Source: Chondrinema litorale (lineage in GTDB: Bacteria; Bacteroidota; Bacteroidia; Cytophagales; Flammeovirgaceae). Taken from it: a stretch of DNA of 64,000 nucleotides. This document shows positions 1 to 9,800 of this stretch, in pieces. The position numbers and the translations under genes are program-made. The notes beneath the pieces are model-generated. The model had not been told where the DNA came from, did no database searches, and was given only the letters and a program-made list of their open reading frames with translations. The stretch is taken from assembly GCF_026250525.1 (NCBI RefSeq), contig NZ_CP111047.1:62001-126000 (forward strand), read 5' to 3'. Position 1 is the first letter of the stretch, and each line of letters starts with the position of its first letter.

Positions 1-192
1 ACCCATTACCACACAGTAGAAAAAGATTTTGACGAAACAGACGAAATCAAATCTTCCAACGAAGATAACCATGCAGCTGTAAGAGAAGCCCTTCTCGAAA
101 AAGGCATTATTCCAGAAAATTTACCCGCCAAAGAAAACATCAAAAACCTGCAAAGTGATTCAGAAGAAGAGCAAAAAGGCTTAGAGGAGTGA
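1..192 (+). CDS. DinD-like DNA-damage-inducible protein, C-terminal fragment
   Basis: The left window edge cuts this gene, leaving 63 C-terminal residues in frame 1 that end in TGA at 190-192. The visible part is acidic and holds the stretch NHAAVREALLEKGIIPENLP, which resembles the C-terminal pattern (AVRExLxxRGIxPENLP) I associate with DinD/BRO-N proteins. DinD in E. coli is an SOS-induced protein reported to affect RecA filaments; nothing in this fragment shows that activity. The next gene starts 43 bp downstream on the same strand but has a different character (secreted), so an operon is not implied. Identification rests on one motif recalled from the family, so it is tentative. Confidence 0.5.
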   Translation, partial: THYHTVEKDFDETDEIKSSNEDNHAAVREALLEKGIIPENLPAKENIKNLQSDSEEEQKGLEE

Positions 193-235
193 TGTTGAGG
201 TTTTTAAGTATAACTAAAATTGCTAGTTTGATATC

Positions 236-655
236 ATGAAGTTAATTGGTTTTGTTCTTCTTTTATCTTGTGTAGAGTATGGATATTGTCAAGAAATTGA
301 TTCAATAAAAGTAATCTTTACAGATGCTGGTAATGGTGGAGAGAAATATAAAATGCTGTATAAGGGTAATGAAATTTTAAATGTAAAATCAACTAAGAGT
401 GGTCATGGGTTTTACATATTTAAAATAAGGAGAGAGGTAGGAAGTAATTACTTACCATTCGAATTATTTAGAAAATCAAGATTTGGTTTATCTTATAGAG
501 ACTGTGATGTTGATATAGAAAATAATCCTGATATGACATGTTTAACAATCGGTAGAGACAATAGATTAAAAAATAAGTATTGTTTTACATATTTTTGGTC
601 TGATAGTGATCATTGTAAATACAGGAAGCAAAATATGTATATCAATTTGCCTTAA
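236..655 (+). CDS. small secreted protein of unknown function
   Basis: The 139-residue product begins with a short basic-hydrophobic signal peptide (MKLIGFVLLLSCVEYGYC) with likely cleavage after residue 18 or 19, just before QEIDS. The mature part is about 120 residues and carries four cysteines (in RDCDVD, MTCLTI, KYCFTY and DHCKYR), enough for two disulfides in the periplasm. It is rich in basic and aromatic residues and ends close to a cluster of K/R and Y. I do not recognise a family. Base composition is more AT-rich than its neighbours (many AAT, AAA and TTA codons), as is often seen for accessory genes. It stands between a DinD-like fragment and the blaI-type gene, and no partner is evident. 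Confidence 0.55.
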   Translation: MKLIGFVLLLSCVEYGYCQEIDSIKVIFTDAGNGGEKYKMLYKGNEILNVKSTKSGHGFYIFKIRREVGSNYLPFELFRKSRFGLSYRDCDVDIENNPDMTCLTIGRDNRLKNKYCFTYFWSDSDHCKYRKQNMYINLP

Positions 656-694
656 TCCACATTTATATCTAAAATCATTTTTCATACCCAAAAG

Positions 695-754
695 TTGTTT
701 TATTTATCTCATTGTTCTATAATTGTAGAACATGTTACAAAATAATAGAACAAT
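695..754 (+). promoter_or_regulatory. promoter and autoregulatory operator of the BlaI/M56 pair
   Basis: A Bacteroidota-type promoter is readable: TTG at 695-697 and TATAATTG at 718-725, 20 bp apart (consensus TTTG, 19-20 bp, TAnnTTTG). Overlapping it are three copies of one half-site: TGTTCTA at 713-719, its exact reverse complement TAGAACA at 726-732, and a second TAGAACA at 746-752, 20 bp further on. In addition ATTGTTCTAT (711-720) and ATAGAACAAT (745-754) are a perfect 10-bp inverted repeat. BlaI/MecI repressors bind dyads of this kind as dimers and are usually autoregulated, so this is the expected operator. The arrangement covers the -7 box and the start codon. Confidence 0.72.
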
Positions 755-1124
755 GAAGTTATCAGCAGCAGAAGAAAGCCTAATGGAATTGATCTGGGAA
801 AATGGGCAAGTTTTTATGAAAAATCTGCTCGATCAATATCCTGAACCTAAGCCAGCAAAAACCACAGTAGCAACTTTGCTCAAGCGCTTGCAAGAAAAAG
901 AGTTTGTTGGATACACTTTGTATGGAAACTCTCGACAGTACTATCCACTAGTAAAAAAAGAAGACTACTTCTCTAAGCATTTGGGCAAATTGATCAAAAA
1001 CTACTTTGGTAACTCAGCCTTAAAATTTGCCTCTTTTTTCACCCAATCTCAAAAACTGACCTATGAGGAGTTGGAAGCTTTAAAGAAAATGGTTGATGAA
1101 GAGATGAAAAAATCAAAAAAATGA
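753..1124 (+). CDS. BlaI/MecI/CopY-family transcriptional repressor
   Basis: This is a 123-residue winged-helix repressor of the penicillinase-repressor family. The N-terminal helix LSAAEESLMELIWENG and the segment KTTVATLLKRLQEKEFVGY (recognition helix and start of the wing) are diagnostic; the C-terminal third is the helical dimerisation part that the partner protease normally cleaves. An in-frame ATG at 732 would add seven residues, but it lies inside the operator dyad and about 14 bp after the -7 box, so the ATG at 753, which gives the usual family N-terminus (MKLSAAEE), is preferred. The gene overlaps the M56 protease gene by four bases (ATGA), the classic coupled arrangement. It probably represses its own operon; any further target in the genome cannot be seen from here. 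Confidence 0.9.
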   Translation: MKLSAAEESLMELIWENGQVFMKNLLDQYPEPKPAKTTVATLLKRLQEKEFVGYTLYGNSRQYYPLVKKEDYFSKHLGKLIKNYFGNSALKFASFFTQSQKLTYEELEALKKMVDEEMKKSKK

Positions 1125-2569
1125 TTACCTACTACATCAATGTATTACTGGTTTCGGGCATCTTTATCGGTATTTATCATGCATTTCTCCAAAAAGAAAA
1201 GATGCACCAATTCAACGGGTTTTATCTGTTATTGAGCCTAATTGCTTCTTTGGTAATTCCACTCGTAGAGTTTGAAATACAGGCTACAGACATTGCTCAA
1301 ATTGAAACTATCGACATTCCATATCCCACATATGCTGCTGAAAATGTTGAAGTGATCCAAAAGGATGATACAAAAAACCTTGAAATTGAATTGCTTTCCA
1401 TAGGCTTAGCTTTATACATTACTGTTTCAGTCTTTTTGTTAGTACAGTTTATCGTATCTCAGATGATTATGCTTAGCAAACTGAGAGGTACAGAACAGAA
1501 AAAATATCAAAATGCAAAACTCATTTTAACAAAGCATAGTCAAACACCATTTACCTATCTCAAATACATATTTGTAAATAAACAGGATTACGAAGATGGG
1601 TTAATAGCAGAGCAAATTATTGATCATGAGATGGCACATGCTAAACAAAAACATACACTAGACATCTTATTGGTAGAATTGCTGCTTACATGCTGTTGGG
1701 TTAATCCTATCTTTTATTTGTTTAGGGCTGCAATTCGTCTAAATCATGAGTTTTTAGCAGATGATGAAGTGATAAAAAAACACACTAATACTATCGATTA
1801 TAAAAAACTGATAGTCCAATACATCGCTAGTGAAAACAAGCCACTTTTTGCAGAAAGGCTATCCAGTCCATTCAATTTTTTAAAAACTAAAACTCGATTA
1901 AATATGATTGGCAAAAAAAGATTTACCAAGAGAATTTTACTCAAGCAGTTTTTTATCATTCCAGTATTGGTTTTGGTAACATGGATTTTTAGTAAGAAAA
2001 CAGTGGGGCAGGAGACAGGTAGTGAAACGAACTACGAATTGGTTGACGTTACTTCAACTTCGCAAACCAACCAACCAGATAAAGAAGCGGAACTACAAAA
2101 GGCTTTTGATAAAGCAATTGAGCCTTATTTGGGGTTAGATGAAAATGGGAAGAAAAAGATAAATCAAATTTCCCGTTACGAAGTAGGCAAAGATGAAAAA
2201 GACGCCTTAATAGATACGTATTATAAAATGAGTAAAGCTCAACAAAATAGGCAAGAAGTTGTAATTTTTTTATGCAAACCAACGGAAAAAAAAGTACCAA
2301 CAAAGACAGAATTTGAAGCATGGAAAGATCCCAAAATATACGGTATATGGATTGATGGTGTAAGAGTAAACAATGATGTATTGGAAAATTACTCTTCTAC
2401 AGATTTCGCTCAATTTTATAGGAGCAAATTAGCTAAAAATGCTACAAATTACGGAAAGCATGTATATCAGTTAGATTTAACAACAAGTAAAAAGTTTGAG
2501 GCAAAATTAAAAACCTTGAATGGTAATAAGATATATAATGTTTTTCCTAGAATAAATGTAAAAAGATAG
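1121..2569 (+). CDS. BlaR1/MecR1-type M56 membrane metallopeptidase
   Basis: The 482-residue protein has N-terminal transmembrane helices (about residues 5-25, 35-52 and 90-115), a cytoplasmic zinc-protease domain with the HExxH motif in DHEMAHAKQKH near residue 170, a downstream NHEFLADDEV segment that supplies the third zinc ligand region, and a last transmembrane helix at about 275-292 (FFIIPVLVLVTWIF). The remaining 190 residues are extracytoplasmic. They do not look like the penicillin-binding sensor of BlaR1; the part reading YGIWIDGVRVNN...YGKHVYQLDL is a C-terminal region I know from Bacteroidota M56 proteins, with no known ligand. Family knowledge says the protease cleaves the BlaI-type repressor after sensing an external signal. 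No beta-lactamase gene is nearby, so antibiotic sensing should not be assumed. Confidence 0.88.
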   Translation: MITYYINVLLVSGIFIGIYHAFLQKEKMHQFNGFYLLLSLIASLVIPLVEFEIQATDIAQIETIDIPYPTYAAENVEVIQKDDTKNLEIELLSIGLALYITVSVFLLVQFIVSQMIMLSKLRGTEQKKYQNAKLILTKHSQTPFTYLKYIFVNKQDYEDGLIAEQIIDHEMAHAKQKHTLDILLVELLLTCCWVNPIFYLFRAAIRLNHEFLADDEVIKKHTNTIDYKKLIVQYIASENKPLFAERLSSPFNFLKTKTRLNMIGKKRFTKRILLKQFFIIPVLVLVTWIFSKKTVGQETGSETNYELVDVTSTSQTNQPDKEAELQKAFDKAIEPYLGLDENGKKKINQISRYEVGKDEKDALIDTYYKMSKAQQNRQEVVIFLCKPTEKKVPTKTEFEAWKDPKIYGIWIDGVRVNNDVLENYSSTDFAQFYRSKLAKNATNYGKHVYQLDLTTSKKFEAKLKTLNGNKIYNVFPRINVKR

Positions 2570-2591
2570 CTTGTAGGTAAACAACAATAAC

Positions 2592-2635
2592 AAAAAGACA
2601 TTGCAATTGATAATTATCAGGTGCAATGCCTTTTT
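2592..2635. terminator. bidirectional intrinsic terminator
   Basis: CATTGCA (2599-2605) pairs with TGCAATG (2622-2628); the inner part TGATAATTATCA is itself a palindrome. The hairpin has an A-run on its left (2592-2596) and a T-run on its right (2631-2635), so it can stop transcription from the M56 gene and from the convergent gene at 2644-3579. Confidence 0.75.
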
Positions 2636-2643
2636 ACTTATAT

Positions 2644-3579
2644 TTAGTCGTACATAGCCATGGCTCTAAAAATCTTTAAATGCCCATTGCCTTCTCTTCT
2701 CCAAATGCGAAGATCTTTACCAGTGTTTATGCCAGAATAATCTCCACTTTTTACAATGGCTGTATGGCTGGCGTATTCAATCACAAACTCTCCAAGGTCG
2801 TCAATTTGATCGTTTCTAATATCTAATTTTTCAAAAATGGGCATTTCAGCAGTGTGTTTTTCTAGAAAATCATCCAAGGCTTTTCGTCCTTTGTAAATAG
2901 GGTTGAAGCTGTAAATAAACATTCCCTCATCAGAATAAAATTGTGCCCAAAGCTTGCTGTCGTGTTTGATAATGGCTTCTTCCATAAGCTTATTTAAAGC
3001 AGCCAACTCAAAACTGATTGGATCATTAATTGTCACATGTGCCTGTAAAGCCACATTAGTTGAAGGCACTTCATTAAATTTTAATTGTTCAGAGATTTCT
3101 ATTGCATGATTGTAATTCCAAGCTTCGGTAATGAGTGAGAGTTTACCTCCGTCAGCTTTCGACCAAAACTGCTCGTATTTTCCTACTAAATCATAAGTTT
3201 TCCTATTACTTTTCAATTTGAGCTTCATTGTAAAATTGCCTAGCTCAACCACTCTTTTTCCCAAATCAAGTATTTCAATTTTTTCTCTGTTATATTCTTC
3301 CAATTCAAACCTTTCGGCAAATGCATTAAAGTAAGCTTGTGCATCTTCTCCACTAAAAATAGTTTTCTGGAATTCTGGCATTAAGCGAACATCTTCATCA
3401 TAGTAACTGCTTAATAATTCAGGTGTATTTTCTAACATGCTTTTGATGTAGACTGATCTGAAATTATCTAAAAATGCAATGGTTTGTTTATCTGCCTGTA
3501 AATCACGTGGAGAATATCTGGGAAACTTCTGGAAAGATAAAAGCACGAAGAGTAATAGGGTAATAGAAACAGTTTTCAT
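2644..3579 (-). CDS. secreted protein with two NTF2/SnoaL-like domains
   Basis: The 311-residue product has a signal peptide (MKTVSITLLLFVLLSF) and two copies of a DUF4440/SnoaL-type cone fold. Copy one covers about residues 30-155 (AFLDNFRSVYIKSMLENTPE...YYDEDVRLMPEFQKTIFSG), copy two about 190-311 (LNKLMEEAIIKHDSKLWAQFY...YSFNPIYKGRKALDDFLEKH). Both keep the family layout of a helical start, a D/E-rich turn, a 'GR/G-D-A' helix and a final beta-sheet with a W-x-K/R-x-x-G pattern. These domains bind small hydrophobic ligands or have isomerase-like activity in other proteins; here neither ligand nor catalytic residues can be assigned. It stands alone, convergent with the M56 gene across a shared terminator. 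Confidence 0.7.
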   Translation of the reverse strand: MKTVSITLLLFVLLSFQKFPRYSPRDLQADKQTIAFLDNFRSVYIKSMLENTPELLSSYYDEDVRLMPEFQKTIFSGEDAQAYFNAFAERFELEEYNREKIEILDLGKRVVELGNFTMKLKLKSNRKTYDLVGKYEQFWSKADGGKLSLITEAWNYNHAIEISEQLKFNEVPSTNVALQAHVTINDPISFELAALNKLMEEAIIKHDSKLWAQFYSDEGMFIYSFNPIYKGRKALDDFLEKHTAEMPIFEKLDIRNDQIDDLGEFVIEYASHTAIVKSGDYSGINTGKDLRIWRREGNGHLKIFRAMAMYD

Positions 3580-3742
3580 TTGGATTTAAATTAATTGCTG
3601 ACAATAGTTTAACAGCAGCTTGTAACACCAAGCAACTAATTAAAAATACCTGCTTCAATTATGGAGAAAAAATGGAGTTGATCAGTGGCAATTAGAAATT
3701 GATAAAACGACCTTAAGGGTTGACAAGAAGAAAACTGAATGT

Positions 3743-3783
3743 AAAAAAGAAAAAATGCCATCAGGTAAAGTACCTGAAGGCAT
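3743..3783 (-). terminator. intrinsic terminator of the GAF/PAS sensor gene
   Basis: A two-part stem is formed by ATGCC (3755-3759) with GGCAT (3779-3783), and CAGGTA (3762-3767) with TACCTG (3771-3776), with a 3-nt loop. On the minus strand it is followed directly by TTTTTTCTTTTTT, as expected for a Rho-independent terminator downstream of the gene ending at 3837. Confidence 0.85.
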
Positions 3784-3836
3784 AAAACACTTGCGTATAA
3801 AGAAATATTTAAAACAGCGGAATCTAAATTCGTAGA

Positions 3837-5534
3837 CTAGACCAAGACAGCACTTTCTTGTTTTACCTCTTTCCCGATCATAATTATCTTGGTCAAGTTG
3901 CCTTTAAAATCATATATTTTTCTGAAATCAGCTTCTAATTGAAAGCTATTTCCTTTGTTGTTTTGGAGTGTAAGCGATTTATTAAAATAATCACCTTTTT
4001 CCTCTTTGCTCCATAATATTATTTTACCAGAGATATCTGGAAAAGCTTTGTATTGATTAGTTCTAATTCCTAAAGCTTCTGCAAATGCTTCATTGAACAT
4101 TTGTACTTTTCCATCGCCAGCAAACTCAGCAATCATACCGCCAGTTCTGTTTATTAAGTCCATGAAGTATTCATTCATTTCAGATTGGCGTTGTATTTCT
4201 TCTTGTGTAGCCTGTAACTCTTCCATATTTTGTCTGAGTTCTTCTTCTTGCGCTCTCATTTGGTCAGCTTGCTTTTGGGTTCTTAAAAGCATCGTTTTAG
4301 TTTCCTGAGCATTTCTCATAGAGATTAATGAGAGTGCAATGGTTTCAGCAGCTTTTCTAAAGAAATTTAACTGTATATCATCCAACACATTAAAAGATGC
4401 AGATTCAATTACACCTACCACTTGTTCATTAAAAATAAGTGGCATAATTACAATACATCTAGGAGTTGCATGTCCTAAACCAGAAGTAATATCTACATAG
4501 TCAGCAGGAACTTCGGTCATAAAAATCATATCTTTTTCATAATATGCCTGACCTAGTAGTCCTTCACCAAGCATAACCTTTTTATCAAGAAATTTCTTAC
4601 GATTGTAAGCGTAGCAAGCTTTCATTTCCAGATAATCGTCTTTCAAAGCAAATAAACCAGCCTGATTCAAACCGAGATATTTGGTGACAAAGCTTATAAT
4701 TTCGTCAGATAGGTCTTCCATATCATGAAATTGATGCTGAAGTATTTCACTCAATTGAGCAATACCTTCTCGCATAAATTTATCATTCTTTTCAACCTCC
4801 GCAGCAGTTACCAGATTATCTCGCATAATTAGCAAGGCTTTACCTAGTTCATCTTCTTCATCAGCTAGTTTATAATTTGTGTTAAACTCACCAACACTAA
4901 TTTTTTCAGCAAATTTTTTATTGTAGTTTGCAATTTTTAACTGGCGCTCAAGCTGATTTTGCTTAGAGCTCATATCTAAGGTTTTATTGCGCAAGTCGTA
5001 AGACCAATACCCACAGATAATAAAGATGACAGTTGCCAGCAAAGTATGGAAGAGGAATGTTTGCAAATCCATATATTGTAACTGGGTGAAATAGATATCG
5101 TCCATTCCAGTGTATTGGAGGTATGCAAAAGCACCGTGGTGTAATACTACGATCGCTACTAAAGGTAATTGGAGCTTCCAGTTTTGGTATACAATTAACA
5201 ATGTACATCCGATAAAAACCCAAAAGTGCATCTCAAATAAGCCATGCATCTGATAGATGAACTGAGCCATAAATATGGCATAAACAGCACTGGCAATGTA
5301 TTGATGTAATTGAGATTTAGGTAAAAGTTTTAGGGTTGTGAAATAAGAGATTAAACACAAAGTGCCAACTCCTAAACCTATTGTCCATGTATTATAAATT
5401 GGAGCTATACAAAGTCCAAAAATGAAGTAACCTATTAAGGTATATGCAGTTATTTTATCTGCTTTTTTCCAGATCTCTCTAAAGACCTTTCTGTTGCTAA
5501 TATTATTTATTGAGTTGTTGCTTGTCTGTTGCAT
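3837..5534 (-). CDS. membrane-bound GAF-PAS sensor protein without output domain
   Basis: The 565-residue protein has about six N-terminal transmembrane helices (residues 30-180). Inside them is the pattern E-M-H-F, then Y-Q-N-W, then V-L-H-H, which recurs in integral-membrane sensor modules of bacterial signalling proteins. A HAMP-like linker follows (about 200-245, with ADEEDELGKALLIMRDN), then a GAF domain (about 260-410), a heptad coiled coil (about 415-460, rich in EEELRQNMEEL) and a PAS domain (about 460-555). There is no histidine-kinase, GGDEF, HTH or receiver domain, and the gene ends at a clear terminator, so this is not a truncation. It may signal by protein contact. Ligand and partner are unknown. 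Confidence 0.75.
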   Translation of the reverse strand: MQQTSNNSINNISNRKVFREIWKKADKITAYTLIGYFIFGLCIAPIYNTWTIGLGVGTLCLISYFTTLKLLPKSQLHQYIASAVYAIFMAQFIYQMHGLFEMHFWVFIGCTLLIVYQNWKLQLPLVAIVVLHHGAFAYLQYTGMDDIYFTQLQYMDLQTFLFHTLLATVIFIICGYWSYDLRNKTLDMSSKQNQLERQLKIANYNKKFAEKISVGEFNTNYKLADEEDELGKALLIMRDNLVTAAEVEKNDKFMREGIAQLSEILQHQFHDMEDLSDEIISFVTKYLGLNQAGLFALKDDYLEMKACYAYNRKKFLDKKVMLGEGLLGQAYYEKDMIFMTEVPADYVDITSGLGHATPRCIVIMPLIFNEQVVGVIESASFNVLDDIQLNFFRKAAETIALSLISMRNAQETKTMLLRTQKQADQMRAQEEELRQNMEELQATQEEIQRQSEMNEYFMDLINRTGGMIAEFAGDGKVQMFNEAFAEALGIRTNQYKAFPDISGKIILWSKEEKGDYFNKSLTLQNNKGNSFQLEADFRKIYDFKGNLTKIIMIGKEVKQESAVLV

Positions 5535-5673
5535 AACTAGAAACTATTTTATGCCATATATGATGGTGTATCATCAATTGATTCTGATCTTGATATGGCA
5601 ATATTGTTATTAAGTAAGTTAGTTTGGGTTAATACCCTTATAGTTTCAGTTTCTGGTTATTTATCTGTAATTG

Positions 5674-6324
5674 CTAGTTTTTAAATTGTAGAATAGACCC
5701 TAGCGAGAATGGCAGTTTTTCACCATTGTATTGGCAACCGTAAGCAGTTGAAGCCAGGTTTCCAAAATCTGATGAAGGTTTACCATCAATTAAATTATTA
5801 AGTGCGATCTCCGCATAGTTTGTTTGTGGGAGAGTACAATATCGTGATTTGTTGTAGTTTCCTCTAAAATATAATTTACTGTCTTGGTCGATAATTACTG
5901 CCTGAGGTGTTGAGTATACACCACAAGCTTTTGCTAAAGAGCCATCTTTATCATCATATATAACAGAAATTGAAGTTTCGAAAAACTCTTCCACTTCTTC
6001 TGTCTTTGTTCCATGAGGAACAACCACTATAAATTCTGTATTTTCTTTATATGTATCTATGAGGTAATTAACATGCTTGGTATTAAACCTTGAACAAGGA
6101 CACAATGGATTAAAAAAATGCAGAAATGCATTTTTTCCAGTTTTGTTGTCAAGCTTTCCTTCTAGATTCACATCTAGATTAATCACGCTGCTAACGGGTA
6201 CTTGTGTGTAGCCATTAGGCACGGGTGTTGGTTGTTTGTATTGCAATTCCTGATTCCAAAACAGATATGCAATGCTTGAGCTAGTAGTAATTAATATTAA
6301 GAATACTAAAATTCTCTTTTTCAT
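5674..6324 (-). CDS. thioredoxin-fold (AhpC/TSA-like, DUF6436-type) membrane-anchored protein
   Basis: The 216-residue product starts with an N-terminal membrane anchor (MKKRILVFLILITTSSSIAY) followed by a periplasmic thioredoxin-like domain. The redox motif is CPCS in NPLCPCSRFN (about residue 83), in the place where thioredoxins have CxxC; here it is CxC. The fold continues with a conserved 'GVYSTPQAVIID' cis-proline segment, and C-terminal cysteines at YCTL and YGCQ could form a further disulfide. An upstream TTG/ATG frame extends to 6459, but the added residues do not look like a signal, whereas the ATG at 6324 gives a good anchor. The gene is monocistronic and diverges from the alpha-2-macroglobulin-like gene. 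Its redox partner is unknown. Confidence 0.72.
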   Translation of the reverse strand: MKKRILVFLILITTSSSIAYLFWNQELQYKQPTPVPNGYTQVPVSSVINLDVNLEGKLDNKTGKNAFLHFFNPLCPCSRFNTKHVNYLIDTYKENTEFIVVVPHGTKTEEVEEFFETSISVIYDDKDGSLAKACGVYSTPQAVIIDQDSKLYFRGNYNKSRYCTLPQTNYAEIALNNLIDGKPSSDFGNLASTAYGCQYNGEKLPFSLGSILQFKN

Positions 6325-6859
6325 GTCAGGTTGAAGAATGTTGAAGTAAGTTTTGTTAGTAACAATGCAAATATTATGTCGAAGATTTTCAAATAAAATT
6401 ATTTGATGCCAACAGTTGTTAACTGGATTAACAGTATCAAAACAGCTGTTTTTAATCAAATAAATACCACTATTTTGTACTAAATATATAAAATCAATTT
6501 TTTTTCCAGAAATGCATATTGGATGTAATTACTTAATAATCAAATAGTTAAATCTTAATTGAGGTATGAGTTAGAAAAAGCCTTTTCCCGATATGGGATG
6601 CAGTCCAAAATAGGGGAATAGCTTAAATAAGCTCACTATTGATGTTTTTTTTAATATTTGACGAGAAAGTTACTTGGTAACTTATTGAGGGAAATGTGAC
6701 ATAAAATTAGAATTTATGTGAAAATTGATAGGATAGAGACTTCACTATTTTCAGTATTTTTTGGATAAAATCAAGGATTTTTAACAATTGAATAAAAATA
6801 TTTTACTCATTTTTATGGAATGGCGATTTATATTGCATCCTACCAGTAAAAATGATGAT
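6325..6859. other. 535-bp intergenic region with two short palindromes
   Basis: This AT-rich divergent region contains no convincing gene. Two dyads stand out upstream of the giant gene: AAGTTAC/GTAACTT with a 3-bp centre at 6667-6683, and ACATAAA/TTTATGT with a 7-bp centre at 6699-6719. Their centres are 34 bp apart. They could be operator sites, but no matching regulator is known. I could not place a promoter with confidence. Confidence 0.4.
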
Positions 6860-9800
6860 ATGAACAACTTCAACTATCTAAAACTAACTTTTGTAATCCT
6901 TATCTTACTTTTTGTTTCTAGACTAAAAGGGCAGGATTTGTTAAACAGTAGACATACAAGCTTTAACACCTACATTTATCAGCTTACAGAAGAAGAAGCG
7001 CAAAACATCTATAAGAAAAGTATTTGGGAGGTAGACTCCACTTACTTTCACACTTTGGTAGACTCATTTCCAACCGATGAGCCAGAGGAATTAGATTTAC
7101 CCAGAGGGCATTATCTAAAAACCTTTGCTAATAAAGGCAAGCAAGAATTCTCGATAGCCACAGTGCAAAATTTTGATGTATTTATTCTAAATAACAATAC
7201 CGACTTGAACATACAGGTATTGGATTCGGTAGGAGAGATAATACCAGATGCGAAGGTAAAGTTGAGAAATAAGAACCTAAGCTTTAATGAAAAGACACAA
7301 ACCTATCTCGATAGAAAGTCTAATCGAAGAGGTTTGTTAAAAGTTACCCACCAAGGTTTTACAGTTTATTATGATATAGGCAGGCAATACAATCGAGCTA
7401 CCATTACTTATGGTAAAATTCTGTATAAAAGTCCACTCAAATTTGTTTGGAAACCTGTTAGATATGTAGTTAAGCTCCCAATTGATGGAGTGAAATCAAT
7501 TGTAAGGAGAAGACCACATGGAGTAATTTACAGAACAGGTAATTTCTTTAAAAGAACTTATCATAAGATAGCATGTGTGTTTGATCCATATATGTGTGAT
7601 TATTATTCTGAAAGCTCGCAAAAATATGAAGGTTATCTTGTATTTAATAAACCAAAATATCAACCGGGAGATACTGTAAAATTCAAAGCATATATTGTAA
7701 AGAAAAAGAATGGCAAACCACTAAATAAAGAGGTGAGTGTTGAATTTGGGAGATGGGGAGATTTTGCTACTTTAACTAAGTTAAGTCCATATAGAAAAGG
7801 AGCCTTTGAATATCAATTCTATTTACACGATTCATTAAAGTTAAGACTGGATAATAGATATCAGATTATCTTACAAAAGAATGATGATAAAGAATATATA
7901 AGTGGGGCATTTACTTATGAAGACTATGAATTAGGTAAGAATAAACTTTCTGTAAGACTTGAAAATACTTCTCAATTTAAAGGGAAAGAATTAAGTCTAT
8001 TTGTTAAAGGAACAGATGAAAATGATCTAAATCTATTGGATGCTAGAGTAGAAGTAAATGCTAAAGTAATTGGGGTTGATGAGTACTTTCAAAAGAAAGT
8101 TTTTGTACCAGATTCTCTTTTTACTTTAGAGAAACGACTTGAATCTTCAGGTGAAACAGAAATTGTACTTTCAGACTCACTTTTTCCTAAAGCTAGTTTT
8201 AGTTATAGATTAACTATCGAAATGCGCACCTCAGATAATGAGTTGAGGGTTGAAAAGAAAACGCTAGAATATTATTACGAGAAAAAAGAGTTTGACATAA
8301 AAGTAGAAAATGATTCTATCGCTTTTAAATATCTGTTGAATGATGAATCAATTAACAAAAAAGTAAACATTGCAACCAGCGATAATTTTGGCAACAAAAC
8401 CAATATTTATACAGGTAATGTTCCTGCCAAGCTTGAGTTAAACCCCTACTATCATGCTTATATAATTGAAACTGATAGTTTAGAAAAAACTTTTGAGTTA
8501 AGCTCTGCATCACCACTTATTCAATGTTATTCTGAAAGAACAAAAGATTCTGTTTTTGTAAAGGTTGAAAACCCAAGAAATATCCATTTTACCTATAACA
8601 TTTACAGAAAAAATGCTGAGAAAGCTTCAGGCTATTCACAATCACTAGAACTCAATCAAAAATCCAATTCTAAGCAAAATTATATTGTATCTTTAAGATA
8701 TATCTGGGGAGGCAAAGTACAAGTACAAAATTATAATATTCCTTTAGTAGATAAAAAACTCAATGTTTCTGTAACTGAACCCAAAATTGTATTTCCGGGG
8801 CAAGAGACTAAAGTGGAAGTATTGGTGACAGATATAAACGGAGAACCAGTAGAAGGAATTGATTTAACGGCTTATGGACTTACCAAAAAATTTAATGGAA
8901 ATACAGCAGAAGTACCATATCTGGGCAAGATAAGAAAGATCAAAAAAATAATTAATAATTTCCATTTTGAAGATCAGTATCAACAAATGGAGCGTAGTTT
9001 TTCTTTAGATTATGAGACATGGAAAACTCTAGCAAACTTAGATTCTATTGAATATTACCGTTTTCTGTATCCGGCAGATAGTATTTATCGCTTCGAATAT
9101 AAATCTGAAAATTATTACACTCAATTTGCACCTTATGTAGTTTCGGAAGGTGAAGTAAAACCAGTCCATGTTATTTATGTAGATAATGAACCGGTTTATT
9201 TTAGTTGGTCAAATAATAAACAACCATATTCTTTTGCCATAAAAGGAGGTTATCACCAAATAAAATTGCGTACAAGTGATAGGGAAATTACGATTGATAG
9301 CTTGTATTTTAAAAAAGGGAAAAAGGTTATTTTTAGTTTAGATGCAGATAGAACAGATAAAAACATAAAAATAACTGAAGAAAAGCCTGAGTTGAGTCCT
9401 TATGAAAAGAATACTTTATACAAGTACATATTTCCTTATAGAAATACATTTGGTGAACGATATGCATATATCAATAATAGAGGGAAAAAGTATATTTTAA
9501 ATCCAACTGTAAGAAGTTCAAGTTCAATAAATATGGCTGGCCCAGTTGCAGGTTATATTAATTTTCATTTAGTAGATAGTTTTCAGACTGATTTTTCCCA
9601 TGAACCTTATTTCGAATATGATTTTAGTCCGAAATTATTGAAGATGCGATCGGTTGATGCAAAAAATCAACTTCCTAGATTATTGTCCAATAATGTTAAT
9701 CCAGTAGGTCAACCATTTTCAGACCTTGTACTTACAGAAGAAAAAATTAAGCAAGATTGGCAAACATATATTGATACAAAAAGACGTAACAAGGCAAGAT

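Noticed and set aside
6788..6859. An in-frame TTG start 72 bases before the chosen A2M start
   Set aside because: The additional 24 residues are not a signal peptide and would bury the real one; the ATG at 6860 gives a clean secretion signal.
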